Assembly: GCF_964199755.1 (NCBI RefSeq)
Contig: NC_133901.1
Span: 49,945,324-50,009,323, forward strand
Length of the DNA: 64,000 nucleotides
Direction: 5' to 3'
Origin: Larus michahellis
Lineage: Eukaryota; Chordata; Aves; Charadriiformes; Laridae
Shown: positions 24,930 to 37,600 of the stretch, in pieces
How positions within the stretch are numbered: the first letter of the stretch is position 1
Layout: the number at the start of each line of letters is the position of its first letter
Notes under the pieces: model-generated
What the model was told of the DNA's origin: nothing
The model's input: the letters and a program-made list of their open reading frames with translations, nothing else
Database searches by the model: none
Position numbers and translations under genes: made by a program

Positions 24930-25290
24930 CCTCCTTCGCTCCACCTCCGTGCCCTTCGCCCCCCTCGTCCGTCCGAGAAGGGTCGGAGCAGCCCCTCTGA
25001 GGGGTTGGTGCCGGCGGCTCCCGGGGCCGCTCCCGGCTGCAGGGAGCGGCGGCGGCCGCCGGGGGGAGCCGCGGCCCCGCGGGGGGAGCGGGGGAGCCCC
25101 AAGCCCGGCCCGCCGGCTCCCGGCCCCCGCCGGGGGGAGGAGGAGAGCCCAGGGGTGAGCTCCGGCCCGCGGTTCAAACCGGACGCCGCGAAAAGCACTG
25201 CCGGGGGCCCCGCCGCCCCCGCGGTGTCCCCGTCTGCAGCCTCCTGCCGGCTGTACTGGTGCTGGCGGGCGGCTGTGGCGGCGCTGCCTC
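24930..25290. promoter_or_regulatory. Intragenic CpG island, possible internal promoter
   Basis: About 360 bases are very rich in G+C with dense CpG dinucleotides (many GCCGG, CGGGG and GGCGG units), sharply different from the AT-richer introns on both sides. A GC-box-like gggcgg lies near 25264, and a plausible splice donor (CCCAGGG|gtgagc) at 25155. There is no TATA box, and no ATG on the + strand between about 24914 and 25330, so a rightward transcript would have a non-coding first exon. Intragenic CpG islands in vertebrates often mark alternative promoters or antisense RNAs. The neighbouring paralogue CAMK2A has a known internal promoter that makes alpha-KAP, a hub-only protein. Whether this island does the same is inference. 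Confidence 0.6.
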
Positions 25291-26139
25291 TTAGGGCACT
25301 CGAAAAAGACAGTGGAATAGCCGTGAGTCACACTCATATCTGTGCTGCTGCATGCTTGCCTCCCTTTTTGCCTCTCTGCAGCGTAAGCTTGGAGGCCCCG
25401 TGGATTCATCAGGAGTGGCAGGCACAAATGCCTTCCCCCGTGACATCCCGAGGCCCTCCATCCTTTGGAAAAAACAGTTCTCCTGCGTGCTGGTTGTAGC
25501 TCGGGACATGTAGTGAAAGCAAGAAGACGAGCACAGTCTGATGGAATGGACTTCTGTTGAAGGACAGGGTCAATGCTGCTGCATAGTGACACTTGGGAAG
25601 GGGGTGCAAATCTCCTTGAGACGAGTCTGCACATGGTCGCTGTGGTCTGCAGATTTCCTCCCTCATCCCAAATGGGCAACCTTTCCTGTGGAGTCCATCT
25701 CCCGGACATTGCACACATTTGTGTGTGCTCTGCATGGGGGGGAGGTACAACAGGTAGCCCAGCTTCATGCAGAAGCAATTCCAGACGACTTGCTTGTAAA
25801 GACAATTTTCACAAAAGACGTAGCTCCCTGTGTCATTTTGATCTAATCCCTGTATACATCTTTCGACATTTGGAAATGTATACAACCTGAGTGGCAAAAC
25901 CAGCTCCCTTACTATTATGAGCCAGTTGTCCCCTATCTGAGATGTTTCTGTGGCTGGCTGGTAGTATAATTCTCTTAACTGATTTCTAGAGTGGGTGTAA
26001 ACATCTTTCATAGGCAGTGAGATTACCATCTTGTTGGTCTTCAGCTGTGTTTATCAATGGTGGGATGAGATGCACATGTGTATGAAAGTTTGCAGGGTAG
26101 GGCAGTTCAGACTAGCATCTTCTGGCATTTAGAGTGGAA

Positions 26140-26345
26140 TTCAGCTTCCCTGACTTGGACATCTAAAGATGGTAGGTTGTATTTAAACATTTAAACACCA
26201 CCCCCCTAATGGTAGGCATCTGAGGTGCCTCAGATGAGACTTCCAGAAGTTCCTATTTCTTTCAGGGCCTAAAAGGGGGAACAGTCAGGTGATTGGTTCC
26301 ATTTTAGACACCTACATTTTAGATGCCTAAGGACAGATAAATTCC
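26140..26345. repeat. Probable old interspersed repeat
   Basis: The stretch has related motifs in both orientations: ttttagacacctaca and ttttagatgcctaag near 26303-26331, taaacatttaaacacc near 26184, and a 20-bp near-perfect palindrome at 26217-26236 (catctgagg, TG spacer, cctcagatg). The taggcacctaaa-like words resemble decayed reptile/bird repeats I have seen, but I cannot name the family. Confidence 0.35.
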
Positions 26346-27362
26346 ACTTCTGGTGGTAGGAATTGTAAATTATTTGGTAACATTGAAGATAGTGCTATAG
26401 CACCTCCTAAATGCTTGTATACAGGCTCAGGCATATATATGGTGCACATACAGTTGTAGAACTGGAATTGCGTTATTTAAGAGAGCCGACCCAAACTTTG
26501 CGAGTGTTAAGGACTCTTGAGATCAGCATGACTGATGGAACATCTCAGAGGGGACAGCGCCTGGGCAATCGGCTGCGGGAGACGTAAGAGAAGAGGGTGC
26601 AGAGGTGCTGGCCAAATAACAGTAGACAGCTAGCCCCTGTCTTCATTCGTCTTGAAGTCCAGAGCACTGGGTGGGGCTAATGGCAGTGCTGTCACAGTGC
26701 TGAAAAGAATTGTGCCGTAGGGATTGGCAGAAGTGAACTGCCTGAGGAACGGAGCGCACACTAGTATATAGCTAGGACTTGTTCATCCAATACATCCATC
26801 CTGCTGTGGTTGTCTTTCTAGCTTGCGGAAGTCATCCCTACATGTCCCAGTTGCTTGTTTGCAGCATTCATAATGTCTTGAGGTATTGGTGATAGTGATA
26901 GGCAAGTTGTTGGGAGACTTTTTCCAATTGCCTTAATCTGTGTGGTGGCCATTTCTTATACGTCTGCTGTGGTGAAGGGTTTCCACATCTTAAGCTGCCA
27001 GACAAGGGCTTCACGTTGGCAGGTTCACTGACATTCATTGGTCAGACTCCCCAGAAGCACCTCAGGCTGTCCTTCAGGAGACACCTCTGGTGCCTCAGAC
27101 CTTTCTAGAAGAAAAAAATGTAATATGACATCTTTATTTCCTTTCTCCCTGCATTATGGGATCACCATTCCCCTTTCATACCACTGCCCCATCTCATGTG
27201 GATGGCTGTCATTACTGCATATCTCCGGAATGCAGGGAGCAGCATCCTATGAGATCTACACTAATGGTGCTCCGCAAATTGCTTGTTAGGAAGCACCCAC
27301 TAGCCCCATATTCCCATTGAAGTCTTATGCTCAGTTAAATTGCTCTTTCTTCTTGTTCGCAG

Positions 27363-27438
27363 TGCGTAAGCAGGAGATCATTAAGATAACAGAGCAGCTG
27401 ATAGAAGCCATCAACAATGGAGACTTTGATGCTTATAC
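27363..27438 (+). CDS. CAMK2G: CaMKII gamma association (hub) domain, exon 1 of 3
   Basis: This 76-nt exon opens the CaMKII association domain. After the split first codon (V, M or L depending on the upstream exon) it reads [18 protein letters not shown], then GDFDAYT, which is the conserved first helix of the hub. Acceptor gttcgcag, donor TAC|gtaagt; phase 1 in, phase 2 out. The hub assembles 12 (sometimes 14) subunits into the holoenzyme. The only difference I note from human gamma is D for E in GDFEAY. It is present in every catalytically complete CaMKII form, so it should be constitutive. Confidence 0.97.
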
Positions 27439-29361
<1,923 letters not shown>

Positions 29362-31919
29362 GGATCAAATACGGGTATGGACTATTGGGGAAAGAGTATA
29401 TCATACACACAGCTAAGGCTGCTGGATGTGGGAATTCAGTATTGCAGGCTGTTTAGCTGGTGGTGAGAGGAGCATTTTTAGTTGTAGGCTAAAAACTACT
29501 GCTGATCAGTTGGTGTTCCTTTCTCTAAGCCCTGTCCTCTGGACTCAGTAGGATTATCTGCCACTCTTGACAAACTGGAGTCGTGTGCCAGGCGGTTGTT
29601 TCTGAGCTCAGCTACCCTTGTAGCACCAGTGCTTCCTCCCTGCTAATCCAGAGCAGAGAGGAAGAGTATCTCATGCTGTGCACGGGTTCACTGTTTCCCA
29701 GGTGTCAGGGGTCTACCTTTTACACGCTGGTGATTTCAGAGAACTTCTTTGATGAGGATGTCGTATTGTAGAGAGGATATTGTAAAATCTATACAGAACA
29801 ATTTCTATGCCATAACGGTAAAGATTTATTCATATAAATTTTACTACCTATTTTCTGATCGACAGAAGCTATTTAGTGTACGATGTTGAGAAAACTCAGA
29901 GGGGAAAAAAAAATCTAAACAACTAAGGATTTGGAGGATTTAAAATATCTCCCAATTAGCTTGCCACAATTCAGCATTGGAGGAAAGTTTGGTTATAAAA
30001 TTTGACATGAAGAAACTATTGTTGCTTGCTCCTGAAGAACAGCAGATTCACTTACTTCTGCAGCATTTAGGCATTCCTGTTTATTGCCTTACTGGTTTCT
30101 TTTACTTAGATGTACAAAATCTTTCTGCCTCCTTTCGTTTTATGCTGAAGCATGTGTCGCCTTCATTATAAAGATTGAAGTTTCCTAATCTTAGGACCTT
30201 TATATTAAAGATTTTCTATTTAAGAGCAATCACAAAAAACATCTGCACCCGGGAGACAAGCTTTTTTCAATGTGGTCATTTGAGGATTAACCACTCAAGT
30301 ATAGTTAGTACTTGAGTCCTACTCTTGTGTAGTACTTGGGACTAAGCCAAGAGCAGTTTTTATTCTTATGTGTTGGGAGAGATTCAACCCTACTGAAGGC
30401 AACAGGAAGGAATGTGAACTATCACAAGCAAACTGCAGAGGTCACAGATGGAATTTGAAAAGCAAAAGCCAGTTGGGGGCACCAGAAGCAGGGAAGCTTT
30501 CGAGAGCTGGACAATCAGCTGAATTTCCAGGGAGTAAGGCAGCAAGCAGGATAAAGCCTTTGCAGGGAAACAAAAAATAATTTACTTGTATCAGTTTTTA
30601 TCAAAGAGATGCTGAGGGAGACTTCTGTCCTGGATATAGTCCAAAAACGATGCAGAAGAAATTATTAAATTAAAGATTGGTATGTCTCAGTGGCTATGCC
30701 TAGGAGTTCTCAGGAAGCTTAGGAGGGGAGAGTCTTAGCTGCTACAGAAGAGGTGTGTTTCCTTGACTTTGCTGCTGAAATGTTGCACCTCCTCCAAAAG
30801 TATGTGCTGGAGGGTTTCTGAAAAGTGCAGAGCAGAAGCCATTTCCAAACCACAAACTGTTGGTTAAAACAGTATTTTTTAAAACCTATGAACTAAATTG
30901 AAGTTGAAATATTTGTGTGCATTTCTGGGTTCTGAAGGAGGTGTAACCACGTGCAGTTATGAGTGGGGTCAGTGTGGGCAGCCCCCATCTGAACACATTG
31001 AATCATTTTGGAGCAGCATTGGCCCATGTGCAGTGAAGGGTAAGGTTGAAGAAGGAATGAGATGCATAAGAATGCTTAAATAGAAATTGGTGGCTTGCCT
31101 TTTCACCTGGAAGGCAGAGTTCAGTTTTGGGTAAGTCATCTCGAAAGGAAACTGCAGCTGTAAAAGAAGTTTGAGGTTAATCAGAGGACTTCTGTGTAAG
31201 GAGAGAGTAGGAACACAGAAGGGAAAAGACTAATAAGAGAGTTTGCGACAAAGACTTGCAAACTAAGAAATGGTAGAAAGAAGATTTTGGCTACGCGTTC
31301 ATGACAGGACAATGCTAATCAAACAAGAAAAAACCCCAAACTTAAAACTGATCAAAATAAATCCAGAAATTTGACACAAGAAGATTAGCCAGGAGGAGCC
31401 TCTGCTAAAAGCAGTCATTAGGGCTACAACTTTGCAGAACTGCAGAAAAGCTCATACATTTGTTTAAATAGTAGGAACATTCAGAGACTAAATTACTGAG
31501 GACTAAATAAAAAAAAAAAAGAATGATCTTCCAGTTCAAGGCAAAAGCCAATTGGAAGTGAGGCGGAAACTGTTTGTTAAGATCACCCCTCGGGAAACAT
31601 CTTCCACTTGCGGGACATGTCACTGTTGGACAGTGGGCCCAAGTCTGCTCCAAGTAATTCATTTCAGCGAGTAGTTCATTTTCATTGGCACCCTCAGCCA
31701 CCTGGAAGAGAAAGTGTGTGCCTCTTGTCTTCAGGGCTCTTCTCACGAGCCCCGCTCTGGGTTGTGTTAGGAAGGGTTTCTGCCTGCACCAAATAATTAG
31801 CCTGTAGAAAACATGTTTTATTAATCGTGTGCAGCTAATGTTTGGCTTTATTTCCTTCCATCTTCCATCCCGTTCTCACCTCTCCTTTCTGGGTGGACCC
31901 TACCTCTTCCTGACTGCAG
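29362..31919 (+). other. CAMK2G: Start of 3'UTR plus inferred 3'UTR intron
   Basis: After the stop codon comes 13 nt and then a possible donor at 29375 (gtatgg). An acceptor with a strong pyrimidine tract (ctacctcttcctgactgcag) ends at 31919. I infer a 2,545-nt 3'UTR intron, because the sequence after 31920 looks like mature 3'UTR and has no nearer acceptor of similar quality. The alternative is one unspliced 3'UTR of about 5.2 kb. Such a close stop-to-junction distance would not trigger nonsense-mediated decay. No gene was recognised within. Confidence 0.5.
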
Positions 31920-32200
31920 CAACTTGTGGAGATACTCAGCTGGAGGGCAATATCTTCTTAGCAAGCAGCTCTGGAGTGCCTGAGTGACAGCAACGGTCAT
32001 GTCTGTTTTGACGTTAAAAAAAAATAAATACAAATTACAAACAGGCAGCAGCCAAATGCACGAAACCCTGCATGCATCTGATGCTCCGGGCACTGCCTTT
32101 CTGTTGTTTTCCATGGATCCATCGTGTCTGTTTCTGCTGTACGAAGGTGTTTTTAAATCTAAAAAAAAAAAAAAAAAAAGACATGTTGTTTGTATAAAAT

Positions 32201-32229
32201 AATAAAAAACAGGAATAATGCTAAATAAA
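32201..32229 (+). promoter_or_regulatory. Proximal polyadenylation signals (two AATAAA)
   Basis: AATAAA occurs at 32201-32206 and again at 32224-32229, about 300 nt into the inferred terminal exon. No marked GT-rich downstream element was seen, so use is uncertain. Confidence 0.4.
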
Positions 32230-34600
32230 TGACAGATTATCCAACATGCCCCCTCCCCCAGGGCTAAGAAAATGGCAGCAGCTGGAACATCTTTCAGAAA
32301 TGAAGTGAGGGGGAAAGCAAAAGTGAAGGAGAGAGAAAGAGAGGGAGAGCAAAAAAGGAGGCGGCTTGAGCAGCGGGTGGCTGAACTGTGCTCCACAAAG
32401 CCACGGTGGAAGTTAACATCACATTCAGGCTGTGCTGCGACTTCAGTCAGTGAGAGGTGGCGAGGAGACCCCAGAGGAGCCTGTGTGAAGACTTGGGGTT
32501 CGAGAGAGAGGAGGCGCTTCTCTTCCTGTTGCCCGGCAGACTGACTTCAGCCTGAGTTTCTTCTTCAATTCCTGCACAGCAAGAACGCTATGGAAAGCTG
32601 GTTGCTCGGCTGCTGGATCCCAAAACAGACTCTTCTTTTTTTTTTTTTTTAAGAAAAAAAAACAAAATGGGATGTTGATTTAAAACTAAAGGTGGAAGTA
32701 GGGATTAAAAAATGGGTTTAAGTGAATATAACTTAAATAGAAGCTTGCTCTTCAGTGATACTGGTTTTAGAAACAGCCACTACCTGGCCAAACATGGAGG
32801 TTTGAAGCCAGCTTATTTAATTTAACAAAAAAAGCATTGCATTAAGAGCAGAGATTCTAGAGGAAGAGGGTACATGTATGGGATTTTCTATTTTTTTTTT
32901 TTCCTTTCTAGTAGCATAGTTGGGATCCACAGTGCTGCAGAACACGTGTTCCTTAGGAAGCAGACAAAAAACTTAGTGTTATGTTCTTCATGAAGACTTG
33001 CACATACACTCCTATATGAGGCATAAATAGCGTGTGTTTTTTATACTGAAATATATGCACCCATAGAATTAAAGGGGTTACCTGGCCTCCTGTTTGATTT
33101 GTTTGGTCTCCGAGTGAAATAGCAGTGGGAGCCAGCAGCCCCAGCCAGGTGCTTCTCCCCACCACTATAACCCATCTGATGTTTGTAAGTGTCATGTTTC
33201 CTAGTGTTTATTTGGGTAATTTTTCTATTTTTTACAGTGATGTTGTAACACAGAAAACTATCAGATCAGAACCTCAAAAGCGGTAGCCCGAAGGACTCCA
33301 GGCCACCTCCCTGTGTTGCCTCTGGGTGTTAGAGGATACCTCATGAAGCAGAGGGGAAAGGGAATTAGCACATGTGATCTGATGTTTGTCCTTTGGGCCA
33401 AGTCATCTTCCTTTCTTTTCTTTGCTGCAGAAGGAGTCTCTTTCCTTTATTCATTGGGTGGGGAAGGTGGCAGTGTTTTGTTGACCTTACCAAGGAGGGA
33501 GCCTAACCCCAAGAAGAAAACAGCCTTTCTGGCGGACCCGGTAGGATTTGTCTTGACCAAGGGAAGGCATCACTTGCAGAAGTTGGGATGGGCTTTTACC
33601 TGAATTTCTGTCTACCCCTAATAATTTTATGGATCTTGTGAGGGAGTTAAAGTGATTGCATTGACAGCATACTAAGTGCGAGGCAACCTTTTTACAGACT
33701 ACAGAGGAGAAGAAACCCAATTTGGAATTTTAATCCTTATTCAACAGAAAATAAAAGCTGTTGCACAAACTGGAGCTGTCGCTTTGCAACAGACAGATCT
33801 CTGCTCCCGTTGTTAGAGAGGTGCTATCCCACACCAGGATTAGATCAGTTTAATCCGTGATGAAGGAAAAGACCATCCGCACTTCCCCGGTTTGTCTGAG
33901 CTTTTCTTCCTCCCTCCACCACCCCAGGGAGGAGCGTGGGGATTGAACCCATGGGGAGCAAACACTAGATTTTATTATTTTGAAACGTTTTTAAGACAGC
34001 ACTAAGACAGTGAGTGAAGTGGAAAAGTGAAAAGCCTTGATATTTTATTCAGACTTTTTTTTTTTTTAAAGCCACAAAGAGAGAGCAAACAGGAGATTAC
34101 AATTATGCCATTTTAAAAAGATAAATACAAAACATTATGCATGCCTTCTTTAGGTCTGATCTTCCTTGTCTCTTTACCTGATGATTATTAATAATTAAAA
34201 AGAAAACCCTCTGTATTAAGTATCTGCATCTTTCAGAGAAAATTTAAAAAGAACTGTTGGGGTTTTAGTTTTTGCACAGTCTTGGAGACAAACTCTCTTT
34301 TGGGTTTTTAGTTTGTTTTGTTTCCTTTTAAGTTAATGAGAACCTTAGCTTGGTATGGCCATTATCAAACACAGCTGTACACCTTTAGCATTCTTAATGT
34401 TCTCTTATGGGGCTAATATAAGCATCTATATAATATATATTATAAATATCACATTTTAAACAGGAAATGGAAGGCATTTGATGCAGAATTTTTGCATGAT
34501 ATAGAAATAATTAAAGTTAGCTAGTGTTTGTTTGTTTGGTCTGAATGTTGGTAGAACCTTCATAGCTTTGTTACAATGAAACCTTGAACTGAAGATATTT

Positions 34601-34606
34601 AATAAA
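34601..34606 (+). promoter_or_regulatory. Distal polyadenylation signal AATAAA
   Basis: AATAAA in gatatttaataaaataac is followed within about 30 nt by gtgcaacgtttttgagtgtc, a GT/T-rich element of the sort that supports cleavage. Predicted cleavage is near 34620. Confidence 0.5.
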
Positions 34607-34621
34607 ATAACATTTAAACAG

Positions 34622-37600
34622 TGCAACGTTTTTGAGTGTCACATTTTTTTCTTAAACCATGGGACAATGTGGAATTGGCACTTGTGCGATAAGGATCAAT
34701 CTGCAAAGGTTTGGTTTTTTTATGTCAGTAAATCATGTGATTTAAAAATGTCATGTTTAAAAAGGAAAAATGAAAAAATATTAGCATTAATAAAAACAAA
34801 GGGGCAACAGAACCTGTTAAAATGAACTTTATGGCATTTCCCTGGCAGACTACAGGATAACAGGGAAATGTTGCTTCTGTTCCTGATCGCCTAACCCCTG
34901 GCAAGCCGATGCTGCTACTTCCTTCCTTGGACTTTCTTTTCCTCAGCAATATTTCAGGCTCTGTGTGGGAGAAGCCATCTTGCCATTAGGTTTGCCTGGT
35001 GTAAATGTGCTGAACGTAAGTTGGGTGGCAGCTCTAGCGTATTTTGTGTCCTAGACGGGATGCTCGGCGGAGGCACAGATCAAACCACTCACCTGTACAA
35101 ATTTGCCTGGTCTAGCATGATTTATGAACAGAAGTTGAAGTTAGATGGATGTAGCGTGTTTTGGCTCTATACTGCCACTTGTTATTAGCATTTCATTTAA
35201 GCTGCATTGGGTAGGCTTTGTTCCATTTGGGCCTTCACTGATTTGGCATTTTACTTTTATTTCCCACCTTGTACTGTTTGGGCTGAGCCTGCAGGGTGCT
35301 GCGCTTGCCTTCTGCTGAGCCCCCTTCCCAGCTGGTCTGGGTGGGACAGAGGTGCTTGTGTGCTTCTCCGTGTCCTGCTCCCGCTGGCCTTGCGGCAGCT
35401 GAGCATGTGCGGTGTCTGGCAGAGTTCCTGCTGGGATTGCACTGGGGATACCCATCTTGTTTTCGTACTGGCTGCAGGTACGGCTGAGGGGCTAGCTGGC
35501 ATGTGTGCCCCCAGCTCGGCTGGCCTCCCTCTCCCCTGAGCTCTTCTCGGGTGCATCTGGGAGGCGCTGCAGGGGTGGCTTTGCCTTATCACCGAAAGAG
35601 AGTTCAGTGTGCTTAATCCCCTCTAACTGCAGCAATTACCTAGCAAATAGGTGTCAGTTACTGCTGCTTAAAGAGATGATTGCTTTTGCTGCCTGATGAA
35701 ACAAGAGGAAAATTGTCCTTAGTGGTTAAAGGGAGAAGGTAAGAGTTTTACAGCCCACTTCACTGGGCCTGAAGACAATCTGTTCCTGGCCAGGAGAGAT
35801 AACTCCAGCTATTACAGTAGCAAAGAGAGGTTCTGCTATCATTTCTGACATCCAAGGCAGCATCACTCATCAGGTAAGGCCTCTCCTGAAGCAGTTCATC
35901 ATATCTTAATGATCTTTGAAGAAACATTGCAGTATGATCCAATATACACTACGAAGTTACCCATAAAGCTAGTGATGATTTCCCATTTCTTAGTAGCTCT
36001 GTTAATCAGCACAATAGTCGGACTAATGCTTATGTCAAGAATATTTATGTAGCATATATATGGGGCCTTTCAGAGGGTTCCCGTGTATGTGTGTAATTTA
36101 AGTACATTTAAAAAAGGTGAATGGTGTTCCATTTTAGCTGTACTGTATGTGCCTTTACCACTTGCAGGTCCTCTATTAGTCTTGGGCTGGGGCACTGAAA
36201 AAATGTACCTATGGGATAGACTGTGCTCCAGGAGGGGTGCCTGTCTTATGTTTTAGCTGACAGCGGGGATCAGAAATGCTACTTATCTGCAATGTGATAG
36301 CTCCAGTATTGAGCTATCAACCAGGGATATTCTCAGAAATTTACTTTGTAGTATGCTGTATCTGATTAAAATCTGCTTTTCGTGTTGGATGGTATTTTGC
36401 CATCTTCCTTCCTAAGAGAAATGTCTGAGTATGGTTTTCTAAGTTCCGTCCCTCTCTCCCAATATGTGCCTGTGCAGGCTTGTACATCTAGGTTGATTGC
36501 TCTATGGGAGACCTGTGATTGATGGTGGCTTTTATTTGTGCCCAAATCAGATTTCCCTTTAAAGTAGGATTGGTGTGCTCTCACTTGCTGGGCTAGCAGC
36601 ACAAAGTCTGGGAGGGCGCTTTTATGCTGTAGTATGTGTGACAGGTGGGGAGAAGCACGAGCAGAACTGGACCTTGAGTGTTGATATCCTTTCCGTTTTG
36701 TTATGAAAACCATTACCTTTTACTTATGTGTAACTGATAACACAGACAAATGAACAGAGCATCTGACTAGCAGTTGTGAGATTTGCAGTCTGTTTCTAGT
36801 TTTGCTAGGGCTCTGCGGAGCAACTGCAGACAAGCCACTTGTGTACTCTCTGCTTCAGCTTTCCCGTCTGTCCATGCAGATAACGAGACTGACCTCTGTA
36901 GAAACCACTGGAAGAGGCTGATGAACGGTGACGCAGAGCAGCTGGGTGGTATTGCTGCTGCACATCACAGGTGGTGTTTTTCCCCGCCCCCTGAGAATTT
37001 GAAAGGTTTGGGACTGGAGACTAATGCACCTGGAATGCTTGTTTATTTGGGTTTGGTATAAATTTATTTCAGAGTTGGGAAAGGTGGTCCTTGGGGGCTC
37101 TTAAAGTGGCTTGAGTGGAGGGTTATGAATTTTTCCCTTGAGATCTTTAGTGCCTGAGATCTCCTCACCTGCAGGAAAGCCTTGCCTGCCGGTAAGGAAT
37201 AGGAATTTGCTGCTGAATAGTATCATGAAGAATTTTAATCAAGCAATTTCCTTTATACTTAGCAAGTTTTAGAAAACAAAAATGCATATGCTCGTGGGTT
37301 TTAAGACAACCTGGCCACAGTGGAACGATGCAAAACCAATTAGGTCAAAAAAGTCTCAGTCTGAAAGTTCCATACACCACAGCGGGGTCCTCTAAAGCAC
37401 AGGTGGATGGGGTGAGAGGGAAAGCTTGTTGCCTCTCATCTGTGACAATTTAGATAATTTTGCTCCCCATAATTACCTATGAATGATGGGCAGGACGACA
37501 TTTATTCACAGAAAACCTTTTGTGTTAATCCATCCTACCACAATGTATTGGCAGAGTTGGAATTTGGCTCGTTCTTGTTGGGATGACGTACTCTCTCATC

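Larger units (their letters stand above)
24854..27362 (+). other. CAMK2G: CAMK2G intron with internal CpG island
   Basis: This 2,509-nt stretch lies between the candidate cassette exon and the first hub exon. Its first part is a CpG island (separate entry) and its middle holds a probable old interspersed repeat (about 26140-26345). The acceptor at its end is cttcttgttcgcag. No hub-like or kinase-like coding sequence was seen in it. Confidence 0.8.
31920..34621 (+). other. CAMK2G: Inferred terminal 3'UTR exon of CAMK2G
   Basis: About 2.7 kb of non-coding sequence after a good acceptor. It contains several AATAAA signals (32201, 32224 and 34601) and a 19-base A run at 32161-32179, which could cause internal oligo-dT priming. 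AT-rich tracts in its second half (for example 34420-34460, tataatatatat) are typical of long vertebrate 3'UTRs. The last AATAAA with a downstream GT/T-rich stretch marks the likely distal end. No coding potential was seen. A short form of about 300 nt using the 32201/32224 signals is possible. Confidence 0.5.

Noticed and set aside
24949..25499. Plus-strand frames across the internal CpG island
   Set aside because: They start at GTG rather than ATG, are low-complexity R/G/P/A-rich, and the frame at the 25155 donor does not match the phase needed for the hub exon except in a third frame that has no ATG.
32161..32179. A run of 19 as a retroposed poly(A) tail
   Set aside because: It lies inside the inferred 3'UTR with no target duplication or retrocopy next to it; more likely a simple A run.
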